From Iris pallida (lineage: Eukaryota > Streptophyta > Magnoliopsida > Asparagales > Iridaceae): a stretch of 64,000 bases of DNA. Position numbers and translations under genes: made by a program. How positions within the stretch are numbered: position 1 is the first letter of the stretch; each line of letters opens with the position of its first letter. The notes under the pieces are model-generated. The model was not told the origin of the DNA. It did not search any database and saw only the letters and a list, made by a program, of their open reading frames with translations. The stretch lies in assembly GCA_029216955.1 (NCBI GenBank), contig JANAVB010023996.1:13362212-13426211 (forward strand), given 5' to 3'. This document shows, in pieces, positions 31,782 through 44,367 of the stretch.

Positions 31782-34700
31782 TACTCGATGTTATCTAAAA
31801 ATGTTAGATAACTTCGAACCACTTGCTATAGGAGCAGTTGAAGCTTCCCAAAATGAAGTATTGCTCGAGCCAATGCAGGACTCCTTCTTCTTAGTTTCTT
31901 CCAGGAAGAAAGATGAACTTCCTATACTTTTTAGTAAAGGAACGGAACAGAAGATCACGCCTGATAGTGAAGAAGAAAATCACGATAATGGAAGACTTCA
32001 ACTCCGTCGTTATAATCAGCAATCAAAAGATATCATTCAAAAGATAGGCTATAATTTTAAAGCTGGTCTCAATGGCGACAAAGGAAGGCGAACTCCTATT
32101 CGTATTCCTGCTCTAAAAGGAAAATTACAACAATACTACAGCAAAACGAAACGGGGATTAGGTTATACTTCACCAACTCTGACTCCAGAAGCCTCCAAAT
32201 TCGAGGAAGAAGAACGATCTAACTCTTCTGATTCTATCTCATGGGATTCAGATACCAGTGTAGGGCATGTCCATCACGTGACTCTATCTTCCAATATGGT
32301 GACTACCAAGTTCTCGGAAGATGACAAAGACTTTGTCGAAGCTTCTAAATCCGATCCTTGGGCACAAAGGATGGGTACTCAATGGGAGCTTCGTCTTGAG
32401 CAACGTGAGCCACCTACTAAAGGTCAGTTGGTTCAAGTCAATATTGGAGATGAAAATTTCCTAAAATTGATATTTGTCAGTAAAAGTCTCCCTGAAGTGG
32501 ATAAACAAGAACTAATCCAACTCATTAGGTAATATATTAATGTATTCGCTTGGAGCTATGAAGATATGTCTGGGATGGATCCTCAGATCGCTACCCACAA
32601 GCTCAACATTCTGCCAAATGCGAGGCTAGTCAAACAGCAACAACGTCGGTTTCAACCTGACATGATGGATGCCATAGAAGTTGAAGTTAAAAAACTCATC
32701 GCATGCGGTTTCATTAGAGAAGAACAACATCCGGACTGGGTAGCGAATGTTGTCCCAGTTTTGAAGAAGATAGGGAAAGTCCAGGTCTGCATCGACTTCA
32801 GAGACCTTAATGAAGCCTGTCCCAAAGACGAATTCCCTCTCCCAATCACTGATGTCATGATTGACAATACTTGCGAATTTGAATGTATGTCCTTTATGGA
32901 TAGATTTTCAGGATACAATTAAATCAAGATGCATCCAGAAGATGAGAAATATACATCTTTTTGTACTCCTCTTGGAGTCTATTTCTATACTATTATGCCA
33001 TTCGGTCTTAAGAATGCTGGTACAACTTATTAGCGGGCCATGAGTACCATATTTCGTAATCATTTACGAAAGACTGTTGAATGTTATATTGACGATATTG
33101 CGGTCAAAAGTCGTTTGAAAGAAGACCATATTCAAGATTTGAGAACTATTTTCGATCTAATGCGCCAGCATCAACTCAAGATGAATCCCACCAAGTCATT
33201 CCTGGGAGTCTCTAGTGGCAAATTTCTTATATTCGTTATTACCTCTAAAGGTATACACGTTGACCCTGAGAAAATCAAAGCCATTCAAGAGATGCATCCT
33301 CCACGCAAACTAAAAGAGCTACGAGGATTCCAGGGACGGCTTGCGTACATCAGAAGATTCATCTCAAATCTCTCTGGACGCTGTAGACCGTTCACTCAAC
33401 TCATGAAGAAAGGCATGTCATTTATTTGGACTAAAGAATTCAACAAGCATTTGAAGACATAAAGCGGTACTTGATGAACCCTCCAGTTCTAGTGCCTCCA
33501 GTATCAGGAATACCTTTCCTGATGTATGTTCGAGCAATGGACCACTCCTTAGGTACTTTATTAGCGCAGAAGAATAAAGAAGGTCATGAACAGGCTATCT
33601 ACTACCTTAGCCGCATGATGATTGGAGCTGAGCATCGATACACTCCAGTAGAAAAAGAATGTATAGCTTTGATGTTTGTTGTTCAAAAGACGAGACATTA
33701 TATCACTGGCCAAACTATTCATGTTATTTCTAGAGTTAACCCTCTCAGGTTCCTGATGAAGAAGCCCAATACACTCAATTCTAGGCTTGCAACATAGGCC
33801 ATATTGTTAGCACAATATGATATGGTTTATGTTCTTCAAAAGTCTGTTAAAGGCCAAGCCCTTGCTGACTTTCTAGCAGCTCATCCAGTTCCCGAAACAT
33901 CTAAACTCTACGATGAGATTCCAGATGAAACCTTGGTGTCCAACATGATTTCAGAAGAAATTCTTATTTGGCATTTATTCTTTGATGGTGCATCCAGAAT
34001 TGGACAAAAAGGTGCTATTGTTGCTGGAGTCAGAATCATTCTCGTCTCACCAGAAGGGTTAGCTATCCAAAGAGCTTATTCTTTAGATGAGTCGTGTTCC
34101 AACAATATGGCTGAATACAATGCTCTGCTTATTGGTCTCCAATTGGCTAAACAATTAGATATTTAGTATCTTAAAGTTTATGGAGACTCCAAATTAATTG
34201 TCAATCAAGTTAGAGGCACATACGAAGTTCGACATTAAGATTTGGTTCCATATCATGATGCAGCGATCAGGATGGCCACTTCATTCAAAGGCTTCTTCAT
34301 CGAGCATGTAACATAGAAGCTGATGCACTCGCTAATCTTGCAGCAGTATTAGCAATTCCTATCAGAAGGCAACAAATTATCATCATCACTAATAGAGAGT
34401 TATTTTGTGTCCAGAATAACTTAAATATGGAAGTTAACAACCCAAACATAGAATTCAATAATTCAGTTGAAATTTGTGCCATCAATGAAGATTGGAGGAC
34501 TCCTTTCATAGACTTTGTAGTCCATGATATCCTACTCAAAGATCCCAAGGAGGCTACAACAATTCGACAATGGTCACTCAGATTTTACTATAATCATACT
34601 ACAAAGACACACTACCGACGAACGTTCGACGGCTTACTCCTACGTTGTCTTGCGGGGGAAGAAGCAAAACAAATACTTCGTGAAGCTCATGACGGTGTTT

Positions 34701-35750
34701 ATGGCACACATCAACCTGGTCCTAAATTACAGGATCGCATTCGCCATATGGGATATAATTGGGCCTCAATGGTATCTGATGCAATCGAGTATGCAAGAAA
34801 GTGCCGAGCATTTCAAATCTACGCTAATTTTATTCATTAACCGTCAGAATTCCTTCACCCGACGGTAGCATCTTGGCCCTTTGAAGCTTGGGGAATAGAT
34901 GTCATCAGTCCTATCAACCCTCCCTCGTCTAGAGGACATCGGTTTATATTAGCCATAAATGATTACTTCTCAAAATGGGCTGAAGCTATACCTCTAGCTG
35001 AGGTCAAGACAAGTAGTGTCATCAACTTTATCAAGCATCATGTGTTTTATAGATTCGGTGTTCCTCGACGAATCATTCACGATAATGGGCCATAATTTAT
35101 CAGTCAGAAATTCATTCGATTCTGCGATGACAACGGGATCAATAATATTGCTTCTACAGCTTACAATCCTGCAGCTAACGGGTTGGTAGAAGCATTTAAC
35201 AAGACCATCATCAAACTCCTCAAAAAGTTTGTTTCTACCAACAAATGAAACTGGAGTGAGAAGCTTAGAGAATGTCTGTGGGCTTACCGTACTACTATAC
35301 GTACTCCTACAGGCTACACACCTTTCTCTTTGGTATACAAATGTGAGGCCGTCTTACCATTGGAAATCCAGATCACATCCCTAAGAATTTTCATTGCCAA
35401 TGAACTTACAACCCAAAATAATGATGGGCCTAAGACTTCAGGATCTTGAAGCGCTTGACGTGAAACGGCTCCTAGCTCAACAACATATTGAGTTATACCA
35501 AGATCGTCTATCAAAAGCCTTCAACTGTAAAGTCAAAGTTCGAATATTTCAAAAAGAAGAACTAGTTCTAACCGTCAGACGTCCTATGACTATGACGCAT
35601 ATGAGCAAAGGCAAATTTGAAGCGAAATGGGAAGGACCCTACATTGTAAGCAAAGTTTTCTCCAACGGAGCTTATCAATTGACTGGTATGGATGGTCGAG
35701 TCGCCATGATGCCCATTAATGGAAAATTTCTTAAAAAATATTATGTTTAA
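31782..35750 (+). pseudogene. Tat-B pol, part 2: linker, RT, two RNase H, integrase
   Basis: Pol resumes after the CACTA TSD and matches Tat-A pol to the end. RT runs about 32570-33400 with YIDD near 33090. The first RNase H lacks catalytic Asp (YVRAM, ISRVNP). The second RNase H is at 33970-34320 (FFDGAS, AEYNALLIGL, YGDSK). Integrase is at about 34640-35400 (HDNGP, then VEAFNKT). It ends GKFLKKYYV. At least ten stops or frameshifts are present, including TAA 32530, TAA 32920, TAG 33031, a frame change near 33440, TAG 33795, TAG 34164 and TGA 35246. Most are CAA, CAG, TGG or CGA codons altered by one transition. One integrase finger Cys reads Phe. The copy is inactive. Confidence 0.88.
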
Positions 35751-35772
35751 AGACAAAGAAAAAGTGGCGCCC

Positions 35773-36093
35773 CTACAGAAACCATAACTTCTTCTCGTCT
35801 TCTTCACCGGCTTGGCGAAGAGAAGTGCCTAACTCGCGCATATTACGAATTCCTGAACGACGCATCAGACGAAGAAATCCTTCTGTGTTATCGCGCTCTT
35901 CAGAAGAGGACGAAGGACCACCGTTCAGATAATCAAAGACTCTTGGGGTCAATCCAAAGCATTCTAAGAAATTATTTGCTCGCAGTGATCGGTCAGTCTC
36001 GGACAGGATCGTAGGTGCGGTATCAGACCTTGTCTCCTGAGCGTTCACTTCGGAATTAACGCCGGTCGCCATCTCCTTCTTCTTAGGTGCCAT
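35773..36093 (-). CDS. Tat-B antisense ORF, conserved 106-residue protein of unknown function
   Basis: The ORF lies 22 bp from the pol stop and faces it. It begins MAPKKKEMATG, and its C-terminal half matches the Tat-A antisense protein: NFLECFGL, a four-serine run, FLRLMRRSGIRNMRELGTSL. It is uninterrupted although the neighbouring pol has more than ten lesions. That may reflect selection or only its short length. It is rich in charged residues, with no membrane segment. A TATA box (36134-36141) and CCAAT-type sequence (36146-36150) lie upstream. The domain is unknown to me. Confidence 0.6.
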   Translation of the reverse strand: MAPKKKEMATGVNSEVNAQETRSDTAPTILSETDRSLRANNFLECFGLTPRVFDYLNGGPSSSSEERDNTEGFLRLMRRSGIRNMRELGTSLRQAGEEDEKKLWFL

Positions 36094-36133
36094 GGAAGTA
36101 CAAAAGTGAGGAATGAGTACAAAGACTTCTCCC

Positions 36134-36141
36134 TATATATA
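36134..36141 (-). promoter_or_regulatory. TATA box of the Tat-B antisense gene
   Basis: CTATATATAG lies about 41 bp upstream of the antisense ATG on the minus strand. ATTGG (a CCAAT box read on the other strand) is just upstream of it. Confidence 0.55.
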
Positions 36142-36328
36142 GCCAACCAATGCTTCTTATTCCCCATGGAAAACCGAACATCATTAATAAAACTCAGGAA
36201 GATGAAGAGGAGATCGAATGTTTTCAAGAATTAATTTATTATGACGGTTGAGCATTGACTGGCGTAATCCAAACAAAACTAGCATAATTCAAAGTATTTC
36301 AAAACTTTGATGTATTTTTCAAGTTTCA

Positions 36329-36347
36329 AAAACTTTGAAGAGGGTCT
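36329..36347 (+). other. Tat-B polypurine tract
   Basis: AAAACTTTGAAGAGGGTCT abuts the 3' LTR start TGTAGAGCC and matches the tracts of Tat-A and Tat-D. Confidence 0.75.
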
Positions 36348-36932
36348 TGTAGAGCCTAAAAATTAATATGCGCCACCCATTAAAGTGTTTAACCATCAAA
36401 TGGTGCCAAAATATTGTATTGTGCCAAATAAACAAGTTACGCAGCATCAGGTTACGCAAACGTTAGGTTGTACTGGAGTCAAGTTACGCGAGAGCCACGT
36501 GGCACACTTTTTTGAGAAGCTGTAATGGCGTCATCATTATCTGACAACTAACAGCACGAAGATTAAAGAAAATCTATTCGAATCCCGCACAACGCGGCAC
36601 TCGTGAAGATTTTGTCAGCATGTAATTAATGCTGACAGCTGGTTCACACAAATTATTGTATGGCACGAGGATTAATCAGTACAGCACAGCCTAGTCAAAG
36701 GTCCAAGTCGTTGAGTTACGCCTAAGCGCAGCCTGACAAATTGGCGCCACTTGATCAATTCTTATTTTAAAACAGGGTAACGTGGCACCCAAGCCATCAA
36801 CTTCGTAGAACGTGCCCACTATACTTTCCATGACCACGTGCATCTTAATTAAACGATGCCACGCGTCTACAGCAGTTGGTGCAAACCGCTCGCGTAGGTT
36901 GTTACGTTGCGCCAATGCGTAACCTGATGAAG
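36348..36932 (+). repeat. Tat-B 3' LTR, left portion
   Basis: This matches 20763 onward to the point CCTGATGAAG, where solo LTR S1 interrupts it. TSD TGAAG is 36928-36932. The GCGCAAC-type words are present but more eroded than in the 5' copy. Confidence 0.9.
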
Positions 36933-39805
36933 TGTCACGCCCCAGAACCAGAATACTGGAGAGCGGGGGCAGACATAGCCAGCTACGTATATTGAAATGG
37001 AAACCACCTCGATATACGGTCACGGTTGTCTAGAAATATGAGGGTTTACTACAAGCCAACAGTCTCTTAAGGTCATGAACAAGCCTAGTGTCTCAATCTC
37101 AAGCAAGTAAGTAAGGTCGCAAGATGTATGATCATTAAATATACAATAATAAGGCATCCCAAATATTACATATTCAGCTGATCATGAAGCTAGTCGTACA
37201 AAATACAGGTACTAGCAAGAGTTAAGTCATACATGATCAACCCTAGGATTTGTTAATCATGTTTACAGCCCGTAGGCAGACAGTAAGTAAAGTGCATCGA
37301 GCTAACAGGTGCTCGTCGACTAAACGCCTCAAAAGAATAACTTTACAATAGAGTGAGCGAAACAAAATAGAAAACCCACTCGTAGCCCGGGTTCCTTCTA
37401 GTCACCACCATTGGGCTGGAAGCTTGGTAGATCCTCGAAAGCTGCTCCAAAATCTGGCCACACAAAACCAGCTGGGTCAACCCCAGAAAGAGCAAGTGCC
37501 ACAAGGGGGCCACGAAATAAGAACAAAAGCCAGCAATCAGCACAAGAAAATCTAATATTAAAACTAGAATTACGAAAACATGTCAGGATGATATACGACG
37601 AGATAACCATGGGACTATTACGATAGCCAGTTTACAACCCGTAAACCAAACAAGGATCGGGGTTGTAACCCTTCATCTGAACAGAACTTGGTTTCCCACC
37701 ATTTATCGGCAAATAATAATGCAAGAAATCAAGACAGGGAGCAATCTTGTACTGGATCAAGACATGGCTAAACTGGTTATACCTCATTCAATCAATCACG
37801 GCCAAGCAGATACTACGGCTTACTACTTTAACTAAGTAGGGTTATCACAGGCCTAATTACTAACAAGATGCAGTGAGATTGTTCCACAGCAACAAGCCCT
37901 GTAGACCATCCAGGTTACCCAGGTCGAAAATTAGGGGTTGATTTCAGGTGGGTACATCGTCCAGGAGACAAATGTACCCTTAGGTGACTTAGAGGGTGCA
38001 ACACGCGACGGTGTGCTGGAAATGTGCCCTACTCGACGGCAGGCTACAGATCCCAAGAGCGCCCAGGTAACGAGATTGCCTGTAGCTGTGTCATCTCTTC
38101 ATGACTACTGAGTTATTCTAGTTATTAACCTTAATCCATTTTAGTAGGTACTCCTGACCGTGGTACTCAGCAGTCCCATCCTGGACATGATGCAAGACAG
38201 GACAAGTAGATTTAACAAGCAAGCAAGAAAGAACTACCACGGTGTCAAGGCAAGTCAAGTTAAGTTAGCCGTCGCAACAACATTAAGATAAATCATGTCA
38301 GGGTACTTGTCAGAAGTGCGCCACGACGGGCCACTATCATGTCAGGTTGGTCATGTCAGGAGTGCACCACTAGGGGTCACTGTCGTGTTATGCTAGTTCC
38401 TAGTCATACCATGCCATGTACAATAGTCATTCCAAACATAATAAGTAAAATCAAGTTCATGACAAAAGGCGTAAGGATATAAAATGGGCGTAAAATATCT
38501 AATAAAATATCAATATACAGGGCTATAGAAGAGCCAAGCTTAAAGAAATAAGACCAAACTCCAAGAGCCAATGGGTTAAGCAAGGGGTTCAGGGTGCAGC
38601 GTACGCACAAGACACGCACGCAGGAGAGCTGCGTACACAAAAGGCACGCACGCAGCAGAGCTGCGTACACGAAAAGTCACGCACGCAGGAGAGCTGCGTA
38701 TGCGAAAAGTCACGCACGCAGGAGAGCTGCGTATGCAAAAAGTCACGCACGCAGGAGAGCTGCGTTCGCGAAAAGTCACGCACGCAGGAGAGCTGCGTAC
38801 ACGGAAAGTCACGCACGCAGGAAGCTACGTACGCGAAAAGTCACTCACGCAAGAGGCTGCGTACGCGAAAAGTCACGCAAGCAAGAGAGCTGCATACACG
38901 AAAAGTTATGCACACAGGAGAGCGGCATACGTGAAAAGTCACGCACGCAGGAGAGCTGCGTACGTGAAAAGTCACGCACACAGGAGAGCGGCATACGTGA
39001 AAAGTCACGCACGCCAGAGAGCAGCGTACGTGAAAAGTCACGCACACAGGAGAGCGGCGTACGTGCAAAAGCACGCAAGCAGAGAGCTGCGTACGCGTAA
39101 AAACACGCACGCAGGGTCTGGGTCTTCTTCTCCATGGCTGAGATGAAGCTCTCATGGCTCCAAAACTTTAAAACCTCATAACTTGGCCATCCGAACTCCA
39201 AATCCAGATTTCCAAAGTTCCAACCAGGGTGGAATTGAACTCTCTTCCACAAGGAAACATCAAAACCCATAAAAATCTAACTTAAGTAGATCAAAACCAT
39301 ACAAAACCGAAAATAAGGAAAACTTAGATCTAGAACCATGGGGACTCCAAATCATAAAATACCAAGTTCTAATGTTGATCACCAAGTCCTAATCTAGCAA
39401 ATGGACAAATAAAAGAGGGTTCTCATGTGGTGGCAAGGTGCACTTGCCTATGGGTGGGTGTTGTGTAGAGGAAGGAGAAGAGTGTTGTGTAGAGGAAGGA
39501 GAAGAGTGTTATGTAGAGGAAGGCGAAGAAGAATTAATGGAGGTTTATGAGGAGAGAGAAAAAGTTGGTGGAGTTTTAAAGAGGGTGGGATGTGGTGTGT
39601 TGAGGGTGGAGCATAGGCTAAGGTATTCCAATACACATTAAAACAAACCAAACCAACCCAATCCAATTAAAACCGAACCATGACAAAAAACCCAAAATAC
39701 GAGAAATACCGAAATTCCACAAGTTGAGAAAAATAAAAATACATGCCAAAATCCAGATACGAGTATAAATATGAAATACTGGAAATACGGAAAATGAGGA
39801 TGACA
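36933..39805 (-). mobile_element. S1: Tekay-like solo LTR, minus orientation
   Basis: A 2,873 bp LTR with TSD TGAAG on both sides (36928-36932, 39806-39810) and no internal coding region. On the minus strand it starts TGTCATCC and ends TCTGGGGCGTGACA. S2 (46549-49157) is the same family in the opposite direction, with shared segments across most of its length. Loss of the interior is the usual result of LTR-LTR recombination. A 33 bp tandem array (38590-39115) occupies the place held by a different array in S2. Confidence 0.9.
38590..39115 (+). repeat. 33 bp tandem array in S1 built on the Tat-A word
   Basis: About 15 units of 33 bp have the core GAAAAGTCACGCACGCAGG followed by AGAGCTGCGTAC. 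Because 33 is divisible by three, long repeat ORFs appear on both strands (for example KSHARRRAAYA). They are not supported as genes. The core GAAAAGTCACGCA is identical to a 13 bp stretch of the Tat-A 5' LTR. Confidence 0.85.
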
Positions 39806-39810
39806 TGAAG

Positions 39811-40260
39811 CACGCGCAAGGTGATCAAACAATGCTCAGGACAGAGTGACATGGCGCATAAGCCACTAACTTTGCAGAACGTGCCTACTACACTGCTCAT
39901 GATCATACGCATCTCAATCAAACGATGTCATGCGTCCACAACAGTTAGTACAACCGTTTGTGCAAGTGAACAGGAGGCGCGCAACCTGAAGCTCGTATAA
40001 CCCAGAATAACTACTAAATAGTTATTTCAAGAACTCTATAAATAGAGTTTCAGTTCAATCACAAAACATAAAGAGTGATCATAATCTCCTGCTAAAGTGC
40101 TGTTGCATCCTCCAGAGGCTCGTGTCTTCGATATTACATCGTCCAAGGGATAAAGTGATCGTCTTCTGATCAGATTCCTATAGTTGTAGTTTCCCATAAT
40201 CAATTGTACTCCTGTACTCTTTTTCTTAGTTTGTAATAAAATTTTTGTTCTTTGTAAACA
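39811..40260 (+). repeat. Tat-B 3' LTR, right portion
   Basis: The LTR continues from CACGCGCAAGG to GTAAACA, followed by the TSD ATTAG. The TATAAATA box is at 40037-40044. The two portions sum to about 1,035 bp, against 1,031 bp for the 5' LTR. Confidence 0.9.
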
Positions 40261-43014
40261 ATTAGAACTAAATATTCTTTTTCTACCGGGCTGTATCGAT
40301 GTTCAGCACCGATCATTATGCGAGTGAGATAATAGATGACATGCTCATGACCCTCTTTGTTCTTCTGGGCTAGCAAGGCACCCAAGGAATGATCTATTGT
40401 CCAGACGTACATCAGAAAGGGTATTCCTATAACTGGATGCACCAGGACTGGCGGGTTCATCAAGTATCGCTTTATGTCTTCAAAGGCTTGCTGGCATTTT
40501 TTAGTCCAAACGAAAGACACACCTTTCTTTATTAGTTGAGTGAACGGTCTGCAGCGTTCAGATAAGATTTGAGATGAATCTCCTGATGTAGGCAAGCCGT
40601 ACCTGGAATCGTCGTAGATTTTTTGGGTTGCGTGGAGGACGTATCACTTGAATGGCTTTGACTTTCTCGGGGTCAACGTGTATACCCTTAGAGGTAATAA
40701 TGAATCCGAAGAATTTGCCACTAAAGACTCCCAGGAATGACTTGGTGGGGTTCATCTTCAGTTGATGTTGGCGCATTAGATCGAAGATAGTTCTTAAGTC
40801 TTGGATTTGATCTTCCTTTAGACGACTTTTGACAATAATATCATCGACTTAGCATTTGACTGTCTTCCGTAAATGTTCACGAAAGATGGTGCTCATGGCC
40901 CGCTGATAGGTTGCACTCGCGTTCTTGAAACCAAATGGCATAACGATATAACAATAGACTCCTAGAGGAGTGCGGAAAGATATGTGTTTTTCATCTTTGG
41001 AGTTCATCCTGATTTGATTATATCCGGAGAATTCGTCCATAAAAGACATCCGTTCGAACCCATAAGTGTTGTCGATCATGACATCAGTGATCAGAAGAGG
41101 GAACTCATCCTTGAGACAAGCTTTGTTGAGGTATCTAAAATCAATGCAGACTCGGACCTTTCCTGTTTTCTTCATAACTGGGACGACATTAGCCACCTAG
41201 TCAGGATGTTGTTCTTCTTTGACAAAGCCACATGCGATGAGATTCTTGACTTCAGCTTCTATGGCGTCCATTATGTTAGGTCGGAATCGGCATTGTTGTT
41301 TCTTGACTGGCCTTGCGTTCGGCAGAATGTTGAGCTTGTGAATAGAGATCTGAGAATCTAATCTCGGAATATCTTCATAGCTCTAGGCGAATATGTCAAT
41401 GTATTCCCAAATAAACTAAATCAACTCTTGTTTATCCGCTTCAAGGAGGCTTTTGCTGATAAAGACTGGTCTTGGAGAGGTTTTGTCTCTAACATTGACT
41501 TGAACCAATTGATCTTCAGGTGGTGGTTCGTGTTGCTCGAAGCGAAGTTCTCATTGAGTATCCATCCTTTGTGCCCAAGGATCAGATTCAGGAGCTTCAA
41601 CAAAGTCCTCGTCGCCTTCGAAGAACTCGACGGTCAACATATCAGAAGATAGAGTTACTCGATGAACGTGCCCTACACTGGTGTCTGAATCCCATAAAAC
41701 AGAATCGAAAGAGTTAGATCGCTCCTCTTTATCAGACTCGAAAGCTACTGGGGTCATGATCGGTGAAGTATAACCAAACCCATGCTTTGTTTTGTTGTAG
41801 TATTATAGTGACTTTCCTTTCGGAGCAAGGATACGAATAGGAGTTCGCCTTCCCCTACCATCGTTGAGGCAAGTTTTGAAGTTGTAGCCCATCTTTTGAA
41901 TGATGTTCTTTAATTATTGACAGTAAACACGTAGCTGAAGTCAGCCATTATCATCATTTTCAGCCTCACTATCATATGTAGCTGTTTGATGCAACCCTTT
42001 GCTAAAGAGGATAGGATGTTCGTCTTTCTTCCGAGAAGGAACTAGAAAGAATGAATCTCGGGCTGGTTCAAGTGATACTTCATCTTGGAGAGGTTGAACT
42101 GCTCATAATGTAAGTGGTTCGAAGCTATCTAGGATTTTTAGATAACATCGAGTATAGTAGTTAACATCAGTATAGTACAAAGAAGATACTACTTTATTGA
42201 TAATTATGTCATCATTTACAACAGGGCGCTTGATCTTAGCCGATGGCTTGCTGAGGTTGATAACCAGAGAAGGAGAAGGAGAAGGAGAAGGCGAAGGCTT
42301 GTTACGACGAAGGTCGATAACAAGAGGCTCATAGGAGGTGAGCTCCATGTGCTTCATCTTTTCAGTAAGAGGATGCTTAGCATGAGAGGATAGATGGATG
42401 GTCATCGTCTGAGAAGACGAAGGACAAGAAGTGCGTCCTTTGACCGAAATTACGAGGACATCATCAGGGTTGTCCTTCCGATCTTCTTCAGTGTCCATAG
42501 CCAGTACAACTTTCTTGAACTCCTCTCTGTACATCTTGGAGTCAGTAAAATATGCTTCGACGCCTCGAAAGGGATTGAGATCAGCCACTTTCTTATGAAC
42601 TTCACTATGGTTATTCACGTACTTGAAGCATTGGTGAAGAGCTGATGGCATAATGTTATGCTCATACTACCACGGTCTTCCTAATAAAGCATTATAGGAG
42701 CCGTGATTGTCAATCACATAAAAGGTTACTTTCGTACGGAGATTACCGATTTGAACTTTCAGGCAAATCTTCCCTAGTGGTTCACTTCTCCTAGAATTGA
42801 ATACCAGAATAGTAGTAATTATTGCAGAGAGATTATGGACTGGGATTTTTAATGCATCAAGTAGAGTCTTCGGTATGATACTGAGTGCAAACCCAGGATC
42901 AATCATGATGCGATCTACCTTTATTATATCGATATGCCCCGTGAAATAGAGAGGTCGGTCATGTCGATTATCCTCCAGAAGCATGTCATCTTGTGTGAAG
43001 GTGATGTTGGAGAT
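40261..43014 (-). pseudogene. Tat-C pol fragment: protease, linker, RT, start of RNase H
   Basis: On the minus strand from 43014: FTQDDMLLEDNRHDR, protease with IDPGFAL (the Ser after DPG is Phe), GRPW, a linker with Pro-Ser repeats, RT (VCIDFRYLN, FGFKNASATYQRAM; the expected YVDD region near 40848 is broken by a stop), and the first RNase H (WTIDHSLGALLAQ), joining 20762 in frame across Tat-B. At least six stops or frame changes occur. The left TSD of Tat-D (GAGAT, 43010-43014) marks its right edge. Sequence is closest to Tat-B. Its gag and LTRs are not in the window. Confidence 0.85.
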
Positions 43015-43344
43015 TGTAGAAGCATGGAAAAGAATAAAGAAAGGTCTATACGGTAAAGAATCTCCATGCGGTCAGAGAGCCCATGTAGCTCAGAGAGCCT
43101 ATGCGGCTCAGGAGTCCATGCGGCTCAAACATCTATGAGGCTCGGATAGACCCAGAGCCACGTGGCCTTCCACAGATTTTTTTCCTTCATCTTTGGCTGC
43201 ATTTAATGACCTGACGGCTGACAGCTCTGACAAAAGACAGCTCTGACATAAAGGCGCAATAATGACTGACATAATGGCGCATTCCTAGGGAAGAGGAGAA
43301 AATCTTTTCACAGCTGGCAGAATCTATCGATTCCCGAGGCATCC

Positions 43345-43650
43345 GGCTGTTGTATTTATGCGGCCGCCTACTTTATACGGCCGCCCCTTTCATGCGGCCA
43401 CCCATCTTCATGCGGCTGCACTCTTTATATGGCCGCCCGTCAATATGCGGCTGCCTATCCTCATACGGCTGTCCATCTTCATGCGGTCGTTCATCCCCAT
43501 ACGGCTGCTCATCTTCATGCGGTCGTCCATCCTCATGCGGTCCACTCCCATGTGGTTGCCCATCTTCATGCGGATGTTCATCCCTATGCAGCTGCCCATC
43601 TTCATACGGCCGTTTAGCCTCATACGGCCCATACATCTGCGGCTCTGCCA
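43345..43650 (+). repeat. ATGCGGC array in Tat-D 5' LTR
   Basis: About 20 copies or near copies of YCATGCGGCYG, spaced about 17-20 bp, often as CATCTTCATGCGGCTGCC. Variants such as ATACGG, ATGTGG and ATGCAG are single transitions. The 3' LTR has the matching array at 56750-57030. ORFs on both strands here are products of the repeat. Confidence 0.88.
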
Positions 43651-43987
43651 AGATGGCCCAGTGGAGACACATGGCACTTTTCATGACGATTGAGATACGT
43701 GGCAGTCTTATCTTCCTGGAATTATGAGTGTTAACAAATTCTAATCAGATTTGTTGCAATAAGTGCCCAGATCAAATCAAATCGAGCAAATTAGACACGG
43801 GGCAGGCCATTACAAGTCGCAAATATTTATGGCAATCAACATTTATTGACCACAGAGATTTAATACATTCACATTAATTGCTAAAGTCTATTATATGCAA
43901 GATGGACGGCCCAGATTAATTAACTCTTAGGCCGTCGACTTTTGGATGGACAATCATTGCAAAACCCTAATGATGCCCCCCCACTCT

Positions 43988-43995
43988 TATAAATA
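43988..43995 (+). promoter_or_regulatory. Tat-D LTR TATA box
   Basis: TATAAATA follows CCCCCCACTCT; the same box lies in the 3' LTR at 57371-57378. Confidence 0.65.
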
Positions 43996-44367
43996 GCAAG
44001 GTACCATTACTCTACAAAAGAGACAGAGAAAGAGAGACCCCTGGCCCAGATCCAGAGAGAATCAGAGAGAGAATATACAGAGGTCGAAAGGACAGAGGAG
44101 CATACAGAGAGAAAAAAGAGAGCATTTCTCCATCTACGCCAAGTACTTCTTCTCAAGAGCCAAGGCTGCATCCGATCGTCCAAGGAGTAAGGCAAAGCTG
44201 CCGTCGCTTTCCCGAGCCTCTATCGTCACCCCCCAGAATCTAAAATAAACAATTGTACTTAGATTGTTGTACCTAGGTTTTTGTCCCTAGGCTTTCTTTG
44301 TACAAGCGAGTTTGTATTGTGAGTCTAAGTTCAGTCCTCCGATAATTGTTCTGTTCTTTTACAATCA

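Noticed and set aside
38594..39100. 168-residue KSHARRRAAYA repeat ORF, and a possible CRISPR-like array
   Set aside because: The 33 bp period is a multiple of three, so ORFs arise by chance. There are no unique spacers between repeats, and the array lies in a solo LTR of a plant retrotransposon.
43358..43693. Repeat-rich ORFs on both strands in the Tat-D LTR (also 56760-57077)
   Set aside because: Products of the ATGCGGC array; frames are not preserved between the two LTRs.
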